From the NCBI RefSeq assembly GCF_001591165.1, contig NZ_BCUG01000003.1:112602-176601 (forward strand): a stretch of DNA of 64,000 nucleotides. Reading direction: 5' to 3'. Positions 1 to 9,428 of this stretch are shown here, in pieces; within the stretch, counting starts at the first letter, position 1; every line of letters starts with the position of its first letter. Under the pieces are notes generated by a model. It did not search any database. It was given only the letters and a program-made list of their open reading frames with translations, and was not told the DNA's origin. The DNA is from Thauera butanivorans NBRC 103042. GTDB lineage: Bacteria; Pseudomonadota; Gammaproteobacteria; Burkholderiales; Rhodocyclaceae. A program made the translations under genes and the position numbers.

Positions 1-1
1 G

Positions 2-1261
2 CTGATGGGCGACGACTTCCTGCAGCACGCGCGCGAAGTGTCGGCCGAAGGCGGCCTGCTGCGCCTGACCGGTTTCGCCTCGCTGCCGGCCTACTCGCGC
101 GCCAGCCGCGACGCGCAGTTCTTCTTCGTCAATGGCCGCTTCGTCCGCGACAAGCTGCTGACGCACGCGGTGCGCGAGGCCTACACCGACATCCTGCACG
201 GCAGCCGCCATCCGGCCTACGTGCTGTTCCTGGAACTGGACCCGGCCGGCGTGGACGTCAACGTGCATCCGGCCAAGATCGAAGTGCGCTTCCGTGAATC
301 GCGCGCGGTGCACCAGTTCGTCTATCACGCGCTCAAGCGCGTGCTGGCCGAATCCGGTGCGGGGCGGGTCGATACGCAGGCGGCCGCGCCATCCGCGCCG
401 GGCACGGGCTTCGGCGGCGCCGCCAACACCTTGCGCTATGCTTCGGCGGAGCGCCCGGCGGACGCTGCCTCAACCGGCCACAGCGCCGGCCACGACAGTA
501 CCCGCCCCTGGTCTTCGTCCGCTCCTCCAGCCATGCCCAGGCAGGGGCAACTGGCGATGGATTCGGCCAGCCGCGCCTATCTCGACTTCGCCGCCAGCGC
601 CCGTGCCCCCACCACCGGCACGGCCTCTGCCGGCATGCCGCCACCGGCTTCGCAATCCCTGCCGGACGACAGCGACGGCGCGCCGCCGCTCGGCTTCGCC
701 CTGGCCCAGTTGCACGGCGTCTACATCCTGGCGCAGAACCGCGCCGGCCTGGTGCTGGTGGACATGCACGCCGCGCACGAACGCATCCTCTACGAAAAGC
801 TCAAGACCGTGCTCGACGGCCGCCCTTCGGTGCAGCGCCTGCTGATTCCCGCGGTGTTCTCGGTCGGCGCCAAGGACATGGCCGCCGCCGAGGAATGCAG
901 CGAAGTCCTCGCTGCGATGGGCTTCGACGTCGGCGCCGCCGGTCCGCAGGAACTGGCGGTGCGCAGCGTGCCGGCCCTGCTCGCCAATGCGCCGGTGGCG
1001 GAGCTGATGCGCAACCTGCTCGAAGAGCTGCGCGAATTCCCCGCTTCCGACGTCGTCACCGCGCGCCGCAACGAGTTGCTCGCCACCATGGCCTGCCACG
1101 GCGCGGTGCGCGCCAACCGCCAACTGAGCATTCCCGAGATGAACGCGCTGCTGCGCGACATGGAAGCCACCGAACGCGCCGACCAGTGCAACCATGGCCG
1201 GCCCACCTGGACACAGCTGACGATGGGCGACCTCGACCGTTTCTTCATGCGCGGCCAATGA
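2..1261 (+). CDS. mutL: DNA mismatch repair protein MutL (5'-truncated by window edge)
   Basis: This is the C-terminal 419 residues of MutL; the N-terminal GHKL ATPase motifs lie before the window. The visible part starts in the transducer domain (NGRFVRDK and the VNVHPAK signature near bases 265-285). A Pro/Ala/Ser-rich linker of about 110 residues follows, and then the C-terminal dimerisation domain. That domain carries DMHAAHERILYE (bases 761-796), which fits the DxHA(x2)E(x4)E metal-binding pattern of endonuclease-type MutL with Met in place of the usual Gln. MutL couples MutS mismatch recognition to strand incision. It is followed at about 1.3 kb by miaA on the same strand, a common proteobacterial pairing, with a convergent ligase gene in between. 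Confidence 0.95.
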   Translation: MMGDDFLQHAREVSAEGGLLRLTGFASLPAYSRASRDAQFFFVNGRFVRDKLLTHAVREAYTDILHGSRHPAYVLFLELDPAGVDVNVHPAKIEVRFRESRAVHQFVYHALKRVLAESGAGRVDTQAAAPSAPGTGFGGAANTLRYASAERPADAASTGHSAGHDSTRPWSSSAPPAMPRQGQLAMDSASRAYLDFAASARAPTTGTASAGMPPPASQSLPDDSDGAPPLGFALAQLHGVYILAQNRAGLVLVDMHAAHERILYEKLKTVLDGRPSVQRLLIPAVFSVGAKDMAAAEECSEVLAAMGFDVGAAGPQELAVRSVPALLANAPVAELMRNLLEELREFPASDVVTARRNELLATMACHGAVRANRQLSIPEMNALLRDMEATERADQCNHGRPTWTQLTMGDLDRFFMRGQ

Positions 1262-1327
1262 GGCGGGCTTTTTATCCCCCGCGCCCGCACTTTTCCCCAG
1301 CCGCCGTGAACAGGCGTCTGGACAAGC

Positions 1328-1336
1328 TGTGGATAA
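1328..1336 (-). promoter_or_regulatory. Perfect DnaA-box match
   Basis: The plus strand reads TGTGGATAA, an exact match to the DnaA box TTATCCACA on the minus strand. It lies in the 233-base convergent gap between the mutL and ligase stops. A single isolated box may simply be chance or a DnaA titration site; no second strong box was seen beside it. Confidence 0.3.
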
Positions 1337-1494
1337 GTGCCGCAACTGCCTGATGGCACGGCCTTCGGCGACACTGCCCAAAAATGAGGCGACCTGAATC
1401 GATGGATTTCGCCTGCGGCCCCGTCCACACGGCCCGGCCATCCCGTCCACCCCGATGGGCAAGACGATAGTCATTCAGTCAGAATGAAGCCGGT

Positions 1495-2367
1495 TCAGTC
1501 CGTCCCGCCATCGCGAACACGCAGGAACACCGGAAAGCGCGGTACACCCTGCGCAGTCAGCTCACGATAGCGGTAAGTCACCACGCTGCCGATCGCCGGC
1601 GGATCGCGCCGCTCGGCATCGCTGAACCCTGTGCCGAGACGAAAACGTCGTCCATCGGCCGATTCCACTTCCAGCGCGCCCAGCACGCCGTTGTGCCTGC
1701 CCTTGCCCGGCAGGTATCCGACGACCCGGGCTTCGGCATCGAGGAAGGGCGTCAGCTTCAGGATCGCATCGCCGCGGCCCGGCTGCCGCCAGGCGTCGGC
1801 ACGATGCAGCATCAGGCCCTCGCCTCCCGCGGCGACGACGCGGGCGAGCGTGGCTGCCAGCGCTGCGCGGCTTTCCACGCGGAACTGCGGCACGGCCTGC
1901 AGGTGCGCAATGCCGGCCGTCTCGACCAGCGCCTGCAGCGCCCGCAGGCGTTCGTCGAACGGCCCCGGCCGGCCCGGCAGATCGAACACCATGTAACGCA
2001 CCCGGCGCCAACCCTGTTCGGCCGCCGCCTCGCGACGTACCAGCCCCGACAGCTGCTCGAAGCGCCCCCGGCCGAGCCACAGCTCGCCGTCGAGCGGCAC
2101 CGCCGGCAGGCCGGCGACGAACCACGCCGGCGCAGCAATCGGCCGCCCGCTGCGAAAGTACAGTTGTTGTCCATCCCAATAAGCCCTGACGCCATCCAGC
2201 TTCTCGCTCACCCAATAGGCCGAAGGATCGAGTCCGTCATGCCAGCGGCCGGCCAGCATCAGCGCCGGCACGGCGGCAGGCGATCGCCCCGGCAACAGGC
2301 AGGCCGGCAGCAGGCAGAGCGCACGCAGCAAACGCCGCCTGCAGCGGAACGGATCTTCGCGCGGCAT
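1495..2367 (-). CDS. ATP-dependent DNA ligase, periplasmic LigE-like
   Basis: A 290-residue minimal ATP-dependent DNA ligase. The nucleotidyltransferase motifs are visible: motif I EKLDGVR with the adenylated lysine at about residue 56, motif III LDGEL near 92-96, motif IV EGLMLHR and motif V LKLTP, followed by a short OB-fold domain. Residues 10-32 are Arg-rich then hydrophobic and end near AAV, consistent with a secretion signal as in the periplasmic LigE group found in naturally competent proteobacteria. I chose the ATG at 2367 because it gives this signal peptide; an upstream in-frame extension to 2460 runs into the miaA promoter region. The role would be nick sealing outside the cytoplasm, possibly during DNA uptake (inferred). 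Confidence 0.85.
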   Translation of the reverse strand: MPREDPFRCRRRLLRALCLLPACLLPGRSPAAVPALMLAGRWHDGLDPSAYWVSEKLDGVRAYWDGQQLYFRSGRPIAAPAWFVAGLPAVPLDGELWLGRGRFEQLSGLVRREAAAEQGWRRVRYMVFDLPGRPGPFDERLRALQALVETAGIAHLQAVPQFRVESRAALAATLARVVAAGGEGLMLHRADAWRQPGRGDAILKLTPFLDAEARVVGYLPGKGRHNGVLGALEVESADGRRFRLGTGFSDAERRDPPAIGSVVTYRYRELTAQGVPRFPVFLRVRDGGTD

Positions 2368-2564
2368 GGGATAAAGGGTCCATGTAAATACCACAATCAT
2401 AATACGAACAGCATCATCAATGACCGAGGGCGCAGACTCCCTTGCCATCGCTTTGCCCAAGGCCTGCCAAGCAGCGGATAATCCGCCCCAGCCGGATGCC
2501 GGCCAACTGCCTCGATCAGTTGCCTCGTCCGGGTGCTTGATTCCTTCCTCGCCCTTCTCATGCC

Positions 2565-3530
2565 GTGACCGACACGCCGCCCCCCACGCTCCCGCCCGCC
2601 CTGCTGCTGCTCGGCCCCACCGCCAGCGGCAAGACCGCCTGTGCGCTCGCCATCGCCCGCCGCCTGCCGGTCGAGATCATCAGCGTCGACTCCGCGCTGG
2701 TGTACCGCGACATGGACATCGGCACGGCCAAGCCCAGCGCCGAGGAGCGTGCGGCCTGTCCCCACCACCTGATCGACATCGTGTCGCCGGAAGAAAGCTA
2801 TTCGGCTGCACGCTTCCGCGCCGACGCCATCCGCCTGATGCGCGAGATCAACGCGCGCGGCCGCATCCCGCTGCTGGCCGGCGGCACCATGCTGTACTTC
2901 AAGGCGCTGCGCGACGGGCTGTCCGACCTGCCGGCGGCGAATGCCGGACTGCGCCGCGCCATCGACGAAACCGCCGCCGCGCATGGCTGGCCGGCGCTGC
3001 ACGCCGAACTCGCCCGCCTCGACCCTGCCGCCGCCGCGCGGCTGGAGCCCAGCGATGCCCAGCGCATCCAGCGCGCACTCGAAATCGTCCGCCTCACCGG
3101 CCGGCCGCTGGCCGAAAGCTATGCCCGCAAGGAAGACGAGGCCCTGCCCTGCCGCCTGCTGGCGATGGCGCTCGCGCCCTCGGACCGCGGCGTGCTGCAC
3201 GCGCGCATCGCCGAACGCTTCGACACCATGCTGCACAGCGGCTTCGTCGACGAAGTCCGCCGGTTGCGCAGGACCTACCGGCTGAACCCGGAGATGCCCT
3301 CGATGCGCTGCGTCGGCTACCGCCAGGCCTGGGAATACCTCGACGGCGACATCGGCTACGACGAGCTGCGCTTCAAGGGCATCGCCGCCACCCGCCAGCT
3401 CGCCAAGCGCCAGCTCACCTGGCAGCGCCAGTTCCGCGAGACCTGGCCCGGCCTGGTCGAACTCGACTGCCTGCGCCCGGATCTCGCCGACGCCGTCCTC
3501 TACACCGCGCTGCAACTGATCGCCGCCTGA
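2565..3530 (+). CDS. miaA: tRNA dimethylallyltransferase MiaA
   Basis: A 321-residue enzyme that transfers a dimethylallyl group to N6 of adenosine 37 in tRNAs reading UNN codons, the first step of ms2i6A formation. The P-loop GPTASGKT is at residues 17-24, followed by [19 protein letters not shown], the substrate-binding signature, and [11 protein letters not shown]. Length is normal for the family. The start is a GTG at 2565; the nearby ATG at 2560 is out of frame and closes at once. It lies downstream of mutL, as in many proteobacteria, though hfq does not follow here. Confidence 0.97.
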   Translation: MTDTPPPTLPPALLLLGPTASGKTACALAIARRLPVEIISVDSALVYRDMDIGTAKPSAEERAACPHHLIDIVSPEESYSAARFRADAIRLMREINARGRIPLLAGGTMLYFKALRDGLSDLPAANAGLRRAIDETAAAHGWPALHAELARLDPAAAARLEPSDAQRIQRALEIVRLTGRPLAESYARKEDEALPCRLLAMALAPSDRGVLHARIAERFDTMLHSGFVDEVRRLRRTYRLNPEMPSMRCVGYRQAWEYLDGDIGYDELRFKGIAATRQLAKRQLTWQRQFRETWPGLVELDCLRPDLADAVLYTALQLIAA

Positions 3531-3558
3531 ACGCCTCTTTCACACACGGAAAACCCTC

Positions 3559-4104
3559 ATGGACCAGCAGATCATCGACGACATCAACCAGTGGCTCGAC
3601 GAAGTCGTCATCGGCCTCGACCTCTGTCCCTTCGCCGCCCGGCCGCGGCGCGAGAAACGCGTGCGCATCGCCATCAGCCACGCCACCGACGAAGAAAGCC
3701 TGCTCAACGACCTGCAGGCCGAACTCGAGCGCCTGTCCGATACCCCGGTGGAAGAGCTGGAAACCACCCTTCTGGCGATTCCGGACATGCTCGAGGATTT
3801 CGGCGACTACAACGACTTCCTCGACGCGGTCGACCTGTGGGTGGAGCAGTTCGGCTGGGAAGGCGAACTGCAGGTGGCGAGCTTCCACCCGCAGTACCAG
3901 TTCGCCGACACCGAGCCCGATGACACCAGCAACCTGACCAACCGCTCGCCCTGGCCGCTGCTGCACATCATCCGCGAGGAAAGCCTGGAGAAGGCGATCG
4001 AACACCATCCCGACGTCGACGGCATCCCGGCACGCAACATCGCGCGCATGGAAGCGCTGAGCGACGAGGAAAAGCAGCGGCTGTTCCCCTATCTGTTTGG
4101 CTGA
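3559..4104 (+). CDS. DUF1415 family protein
   Basis: A 181-residue acidic soluble protein of the DUF1415 family. Family features visible are the N-terminal WLDEVVIGLDLCPFA segment with a conserved Cys, and the central FHPQYQFAD and NRSPWPLLHIIRE blocks. No signal peptide or membrane segment is present. It starts 28 bases after the miaA stop and may be co-transcribed with it. Biochemical function is unknown and the context does not narrow it. Confidence 0.85.
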   Translation: MDQQIIDDINQWLDEVVIGLDLCPFAARPRREKRVRIAISHATDEESLLNDLQAELERLSDTPVEELETTLLAIPDMLEDFGDYNDFLDAVDLWVEQFGWEGELQVASFHPQYQFADTEPDDTSNLTNRSPWPLLHIIREESLEKAIEHHPDVDGIPARNIARMEALSDEEKQRLFPYLFG

Positions 4105-4218
4105 GTGCCCGAACCGGGAGGCCCGCCCGGCCGCAGTGCTTGGCTGGCCGTCTAGCGAGGAGTAGAGTTGAGGTCAACGGATCCGGTTTACTTTCCCCTC
4201 TATCACCGGAGTGAGCCT

Positions 4219-4440
4219 ATGTTTCCTGAATACCGCGACCTGATCACCCAACTCAAGACCACCGACCGCCACTTCCTGAACCTGTTCGACAAGCACAACA
4301 CGCTCGATCAGCAGATCAAGAACATCGAATCGCACATCGAGCACGCAACGCACGAAGAGGTGGAAGTCCTGAAGAAGCAGAAGCTGCTGCTGAAGGACCA
4401 GATGTACGCGATCCTGCAGAAGGCCGAATCCACGGCCTGA
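4219..4440 (+). CDS. YdcH/DUF465 family small protein
   Basis: A 73-residue, mostly helical protein of the DUF465 (YdcH) family: MFPEYRDLITQLK at the N-terminus, then a heptad-rich helix with the LFDKHNTLDQQI block and a basic KKQKLLLKDQMY segment that is typical of the family. The ATG at 4219 is preceded by GGAGTGAG as ribosome-binding site, so the longer frame opening at 4168 is rejected as start. A strong terminator follows. Function of the family is not established. Confidence 0.85.
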   Translation: MFPEYRDLITQLKTTDRHFLNLFDKHNTLDQQIKNIESHIEHATHEEVEVLKKQKLLLKDQMYAILQKAESTA

Positions 4441-4463
4441 CGGGCAAGTAGTACAACCGATGC

Positions 4464-4500
4464 ACTCCCTGTGCGCAGCCGCGCCAGGGAGTTTTCTTTT
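4464..4500 (+). terminator. Rho-independent terminator after the YdcH-like gene
   Basis: ACTCCCTG (4464-4471) pairs with CAGGGAGT (4485-4492) and is followed by TTTTCTTTT. It ends the plus-strand transcript and lies upstream of the convergent RND gene stop. Confidence 0.85.
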
Positions 4501-4562
4501 GGCGGTGGTGTCCGTCAAGTTTCTGATCGCTCGACATCCCGGACTGTGAACAACAACAAAGA

Positions 4563-7500
4563 TCAAGCCCGTACCTCGGCCGCCTCCGTACCATGCTCCA
4601 CCGCCCCGCGCTGCTTGCGCGCCAGCAGCGAATACACCGTCGGCACCACGAACAGGGTGAAGAAGGTGCCGAGCAGCAAGCCGCCGACGATGACCCAGCC
4701 GATCTGCTGACGGCTTTCGGCGCCGGCGCCGGTCGCCAGCGCGAGCGGCACCGAGCCCAGCACCATCGCGCCGGTGGTCATCAGGATGGGCCGCAGGCGC
4801 AGCACGGCGGCGTCGATCACCGCCTCCAGCAGATCGCGGCCCTGCCCGCGCAGCTGGTTGGCGAACTCCACGATCAGGATGCCGTGCTTGGTGATCAGGC
4901 CCACCAGCGTCACCAGCCCGATCTGGCTATAGACGTTGAGCGTGCCGCCGGTCAGCCACAGCGCGCCGAGCGCGCCGGTCATCGACAGCGGCACGGTCAG
5001 CATGATGATGAAGGGGTCGCGGAAGCTCTCGAACTGCGCCGCCAGCACCAGGTAGATGAAGGCCAGCGCCAGCATGAACACCAGCACCAGGCTGGCCGAG
5101 CTGGTCTTGAATTCGCGCGACTGGCCGTCGTAGTCGGTGGCGTAGCCCGGCGGCAGCAGGCGCGCGGCGGTCTGCTCCATCCATTGCAAGGCCTCGCCCA
5201 GCGCGTAGTCGGGCGCGAGGCTGGCCGAGATCGTCACCGAGCGGCGCTGGCCGAAGTGGTTCAGTTCGCGCGGCGCCACCGCCTCGCTGACTTTCACCAC
5301 GTTGGCCAGCGGCACCATGTCGCCATTGCGGGCGCGCACGAAGATGTCGCTGATGTCGTGGGGATCGGCGCGGCTGGCGGCGCCGACCTGCACGATCACG
5401 TCGTACTGTTCCGCATCCTTCTTGTAGCGCGTCACCTGGCGGCCGCCGAGCATGGTTTCCAGCGTGCGGCCGATGACGTCGACCGGCACCCCCAGGTCCG
5501 CGGCGCGGTCGCGGTCGACCTCGACCGACAGTTCCGGCAGCGTCAGCTTGAGGTCGGTGTCGGGCGAGACGAGGCCCGGGTTGCCGCGCATCTCGCCCAG
5601 GATCGCCTCGGCATGGCGGGCGAGTTCGTCATAGGATTCGGACGTCGACACCACGAAGCTGAGCGGCCGCGAACGCGGGCTCTGGCCGAAGGAAGCCGGC
5701 ATCACCGGAAAGGCATTCACGCCCGGAATCGCCTTCAGCCTGGGTCCCAGCTCTTCGGCGATCTTCGCCGCGCCGCGTTCGCGCTCGCTCCAGTCGGTGA
5801 AGCCGACGAAGGAAATGCCCTGCGACACCGTGGGGTTGCCGGTGATGACCAGATAGCGGTCGACTTCCGGCAGACTGGCATAGATGCGCTCGATCTCCAG
5901 CGCATAGCGCGACATGTAGTCGATGGTCGAACCTTCCGGGCCGTTGAACATGCCGACCACCCGGCCGCGGTCCTCCAGCGGTGCCAGTTCGTTCTTCAGT
6001 TGCCCCAGCAGCAGCACCGAGGTCCCCGCCACCAGCGCGAACGCCAGCATCACCAGCCAGCGCACTTTCAGCGACGCCGCCAGCAGGCTGCGGTAGCCTT
6101 CGGTGAGCCAGTTCAGGAAGCCTTCGACGGCATTGTAGATCGGACCATGGCTGCGTTCGTGGCGCAGCAGCCTGGAACACATCATCGGCGACAGCGTCAG
6201 CGCGACGAAGCCGGACACGATCACCGCACCGGCCAGCGTCAGCGCGAACTCGGTGAACAGCTTGCCGGTGCGCCCGGTCATGAAAGCCACCGGCGCATAC
6301 ACCGCCGCCAGCGTGATCGTCATCGCCACCACCGCGAAGCCGATCTCCTTCGCGCCCTTGAAGGCCGCCGCCACCGGCGCCATGCCTTCCTCGATGTGGC
6401 GGTAGATGTTCTCCAGCACCACGATGGCGTCGTCCACCACCAGGCCGATCGCCAGCACCAGCGCGAGCAGCGTCAGCGTATTGATCGAAAAGCCCAGCGC
6501 GAACATCAGCGTGAACACGCCCACCAGCGACACCGGAATCGTCACCAGGGGCACCAGCATCGCACGCCAGTTGCGCAGGAAGAACAGGCACACCGCCGCC
6601 ACCAGCAGCACGGCTTCCCAGATCGTTGAGAACACCGCGTCGATCGAACGCTCGATGAACACCGTGGTGTCGTTGGCGATCGTCATCGACATGCCTTCGG
6701 GCAGCTCGTGCTCCAGCCGCGGCAGCATCTCTTCCAGCCCGCGCTTGAGATCGAGCGGGTTGGCGGTGGCCTGCTTGATCAGCCCGAGCGAGATCGACGG
6801 CCGGCCCATGAAGCGCACCGACGAACGTTCGTTCTCCGGCGCCACTTCGACGCGGCCGATGTCGCGGATGCGTACCGGGTAGTCGGCCGCATTGGCCGGC
6901 TGGCGCACCACCACCGCCTCGAACTCGTCGATCTGCGCCAGGTCGGTGCGTGCCACCACGGTGAACTCGCGCTGGCTGCTTTCGATGCGCCCGGCGGGCA
7001 GTTCCACGTTCTGGCCGCGGATGGCGTTCTCCACCTCCTGTACGGTCAGGCCGAAAGCGGCCAGACGCTCGCGGTCCAGCCAGATCCGCATCGAATAGCG
7101 CCGCTCGCCGAACATGCGCGCATCCGCCGCGCCCGGCAGGGTCTGCAGGCGGGGTTTGACGACGCGGTTGGCGAAGTCGCTCATTTCCAGCGGGGAATGG
7201 CGGTCGGACGAAAACGCCACCCAGATGATCGGGTTGGCGTCGGCCTCGACCTTGGCGATCACCGGCTCGTCGACGTCGTCGGGCAGGCGGCGGCGCACGC
7301 GCGACACGCGGTCGCGCACGTCGGCGGCGGCGCTGTCGGCATTGCGCTCGATGCGAAAGCGCACGGTGATCTGGCTGCGCTCCTGGCGGCTGATCGACGA
7401 CAGCACGTCCACGCCCTCGATGCCGGCCAGCGAATCTTCCAGCGGCTTCGTCACCTGGGATTCGACGATCGCCGCGCTCGCGCCGCGATAGGTGGTATCG

Positions 7501-7640
7501 ACCGTCACCACCGGCTCGTCGATGTTCGGGTACTCGCGCACCGTCAGCCGCGAGTACGACATCAGCCCCACCAGCAGCACCAGCAGCGACAGCACGGTGG
7601 CGAACACCGGGCGCTTGATGCAGATATCGGAAATGACCAT
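4563..7640 (-). CDS. RND efflux permease (HAE1/AcrB-type)
   Basis: A 1025-residue inner-membrane proton-driven efflux pump subunit of the hydrophobe/amphiphile exporter family. It shows the N-terminal CIKRPVFATVLSL transmembrane helix, two large periplasmic loops and twelve expected membrane segments in two repeats. The DD pair that relays protons in TM4 is visible as LVVDDAIVVLENIYRHIE, and TM10-11 contain the KHGILIVEFAN block. Length is normal. It starts 18 bases after the adaptor gene, so the two form an operon. There is no outer-membrane factor gene nearby; the pump must borrow a TolC-like partner. Substrate cannot be told from sequence. Confidence 0.95.
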   Translation of the reverse strand: MVISDICIKRPVFATVLSLLVLLVGLMSYSRLTVREYPNIDEPVVTVDTTYRGASAAIVESQVTKPLEDSLAGIEGVDVLSSISRQERSQITVRFRIERNADSAAADVRDRVSRVRRRLPDDVDEPVIAKVEADANPIIWVAFSSDRHSPLEMSDFANRVVKPRLQTLPGAADARMFGERRYSMRIWLDRERLAAFGLTVQEVENAIRGQNVELPAGRIESSQREFTVVARTDLAQIDEFEAVVVRQPANAADYPVRIRDIGRVEVAPENERSSVRFMGRPSISLGLIKQATANPLDLKRGLEEMLPRLEHELPEGMSMTIANDTTVFIERSIDAVFSTIWEAVLLVAAVCLFFLRNWRAMLVPLVTIPVSLVGVFTLMFALGFSINTLTLLALVLAIGLVVDDAIVVLENIYRHIEEGMAPVAAAFKGAKEIGFAVVAMTITLAAVYAPVAFMTGRTGKLFTEFALTLAGAVIVSGFVALTLSPMMCSRLLRHERSHGPIYNAVEGFLNWLTEGYRSLLAASLKVRWLVMLAFALVAGTSVLLLGQLKNELAPLEDRGRVVGMFNGPEGSTIDYMSRYALEIERIYASLPEVDRYLVITGNPTVSQGISFVGFTDWSERERGAAKIAEELGPRLKAIPGVNAFPVMPASFGQSPRSRPLSFVVSTSESYDELARHAEAILGEMRGNPGLVSPDTDLKLTLPELSVEVDRDRAADLGVPVDVIGRTLETMLGGRQVTRYKKDAEQYDVIVQVGAASRADPHDISDIFVRARNGDMVPLANVVKVSEAVAPRELNHFGQRRSVTISASLAPDYALGEALQWMEQTAARLLPPGYATDYDGQSREFKTSSASLVLVFMLALAFIYLVLAAQFESFRDPFIIMLTVPLSMTGALGALWLTGGTLNVYSQIGLVTLVGLITKHGILIVEFANQLRGQGRDLLEAVIDAAVLRLRPILMTTGAMVLGSVPLALATGAGAESRQQIGWVIVGGLLLGTFFTLFVVPTVYSLLARKQRGAVEHGTEAAEVRA

Positions 7641-7658
7641 CGTCGCGGCTCCCGTCGC

Positions 7659-8744
7659 TCAGGCCGCGCCGGCCACGGCAGCCTGCAGCACGCTCACCGG
7701 CGCACCGTCGCGCAGCTTGAGCTGGCCGGCGGTGACCACCTCCGCCCCCGCATCCAGCCCGTCGACGATCTCCACCATCGTCTCGCGCCGCATGCCGGTG
7801 CGCACATCCACCCGCTGCGCCTTGCCGTCCAGCACCCGGTAGACGAACTGCACGTTGCCCGGCGCCGGTACCAGCGCCGTTTCCGGTACCACCAGCACCT
7901 GGGGCCGTTCGGCCAGGATCAGCCGCACACGTACGAACACACCGGGACGCAAGCGGCCTTCGGGGTTGGCCAGGCTGGCACGCAGGCGCACCGCGCGGCC
8001 CTGGGCATCGACCAGCGGGTCGATCGCATCCACCCGTGCGGCGAAGCTGGCGCCGGGCAGTACGTCGCTGAGCAGTTCCAGCGTCTGGCCGGGCTTCACA
8101 CGGTCGAGATACAGCTCGGGCAGGCGGAAATCCACCTTCAGCCGGGCGATGTCTTCCAGGTTGATCAGCGCGTCGCCGTCCTTGACGTAATCGCCCGGAC
8201 TGACGCTGCGGATGCCGACCACGCCGTCGAAAGGCGCGCGGAGCTGCATGCGCGCCAGCCGCGCCCGCGCCAGCGCGACACCGGCACGCGCCACTTCGAG
8301 TTCGGCGCGGGCATTGTCGCGGCTGCTCTGGCTGACGAACTTGCGTGCGAACAGGTCTTCGCTACGGCGGAAATTGGCTTCGGCCAGCGTCAGGTTGGCC
8401 TGCGCCTGTTGCAGTTCGGCACGCTGCACCGCCGCATCCAATTCGACCAGCACGTCGCCGCGCCTGACCGCCTCGCCGTCGCGGAAGGCGATGCGCGAAA
8501 TGCGCCCCGCCACTTCCGGCCGCAGCACCACCGATTCATTGGACACCAGCGAGCCGACGGCGGTGACGTCGTCGGCCATCGCGCGTCTTTCCACTCTCGC
8601 CACCTCGACCACCACCGGCGCCTCCACCGCCGCCTGAGTGTCCGCCGGCGTGCTGCGAGGCTGGTTGGCATACCATGCGTAAGCCGCCAGGCCGGCAAGG
8701 CCGATGGCGCACAGGGCGACGATGACGGGGCGGCGAGACGACAT
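7659..8744 (-). CDS. RND efflux periplasmic adaptor (membrane fusion protein)
   Basis: A 361-residue HlyD/AcrA-family adaptor that bridges the RND pump to an outer-membrane channel. The N-terminus is one membrane anchor or uncleaved signal (VIVALCAIGLAGLAAYAWYA). Then come the first lipoyl half (VGSLVSNESVVLRPEVAGRI), an alpha-hairpin rich in Ala/Arg, the second lipoyl half (LRAPFDGVVGIRSVSPGDYV) and a beta-barrel. I place the start at the ATG at 8744, just before the anchor; the frame extends upstream to 8843 but that part has no coding look. It is the first gene of the pair with the permease. Confidence 0.93.
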   Translation of the reverse strand: MSSRRPVIVALCAIGLAGLAAYAWYANQPRSTPADTQAAVEAPVVVEVARVERRAMADDVTAVGSLVSNESVVLRPEVAGRISRIAFRDGEAVRRGDVLVELDAAVQRAELQQAQANLTLAEANFRRSEDLFARKFVSQSSRDNARAELEVARAGVALARARLARMQLRAPFDGVVGIRSVSPGDYVKDGDALINLEDIARLKVDFRLPELYLDRVKPGQTLELLSDVLPGASFAARVDAIDPLVDAQGRAVRLRASLANPEGRLRPGVFVRVRLILAERPQVLVVPETALVPAPGNVQFVYRVLDGKAQRVDVRTGMRRETMVEIVDGLDAGAEVVTAGQLKLRDGAPVSVLQAAVAGAA

Positions 8745-8909
8745 GGCAATCCGGCGGAAAACGAGACTGAGGATGAAACAGAGCGCCGCGATTGTCCCAC
8801 AGGCAGATGCCGCGCTGCTCAAAGCAGACAGCGCGGACTCCACCCGAGTTCATCCGCCCGTGACCTCCGCCACACCGGCCAGCGCGGACGGCATTCGGCT
8901 TGGGCAGGC

Positions 8910-9428
8910 TCAGCGCCGCTGTTCGCCCAGCCGCGTCAGCGCTTCGTCGCGCAGATGCGTCAGCAGCGCGCTGCCGTCCGGCGCCACACGGAACTCTCCC
9001 CAGCGCGCCGCTTCGTAGGTTTCGGCCGTGCCTTCCTGGAAGAAGAAGGCGTTCGGCCCGACCGTGGGGCCGCCGTCGCGCCAGTGGATGCGCATCGCCA
9101 CCGTGTCGCCAGCCGGCAGCGCATCCGCAACGCCCGCCAGCCGGGCGCGACCGTCGGCATCCAGCGCCAGCAAGGCGTAGGTCGCAGGCGGAGCGTCGCG
9201 CGCCTCCCTCCCGTCCCGCTGGCCCGCCAGGCCGCGATCGATGGCGAAGCGCAGCGCCATGTAGTCGCCCTGCATCAGCGAGCGCGGATCGACCGGCGCC
9301 AGCTCCAGCAGCACGACGCGGCCCTGCGCCAGCGTGCGTTCGCGATCGAGGATCGCCTTCAGCGACACGCCCAGCACCAGCGCCATCGAAGCAACGACGG
9401 CAATGCGCAACCAGCTCCGGCGGCTCAC
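8910..9428 (-). CDS. GDYXXLXY-motif membrane-anchored protein
   Basis: A 172-residue protein with one N-terminal membrane helix (residues 8-24) and the family signature GDYMALRF at about 54-61. The rest is predicted outside the cytoplasm. The start is a GTG at 9428 that overlaps the stop of the upstream DUF4401 gene (GTGA), showing translational coupling. The open frame runs on upstream to 10367 but overlaps the real DUF4401 gene and is not used. It forms a three-gene module with the DUF2157 and DUF4401 proteins, an arrangement known from many bacteria and of unknown function. Confidence 0.88.
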   Translation of the reverse strand: MSRRSWLRIAVVASMALVLGVSLKAILDRERTLAQGRVVLLELAPVDPRSLMQGDYMALRFAIDRGLAGQRDGREARDAPPATYALLALDADGRARLAGVADALPAGDTVAMRIHWRDGGPTVGPNAFFFQEGTAETYEAARWGEFRVAPDGSALLTHLRDEALTRLGEQRR

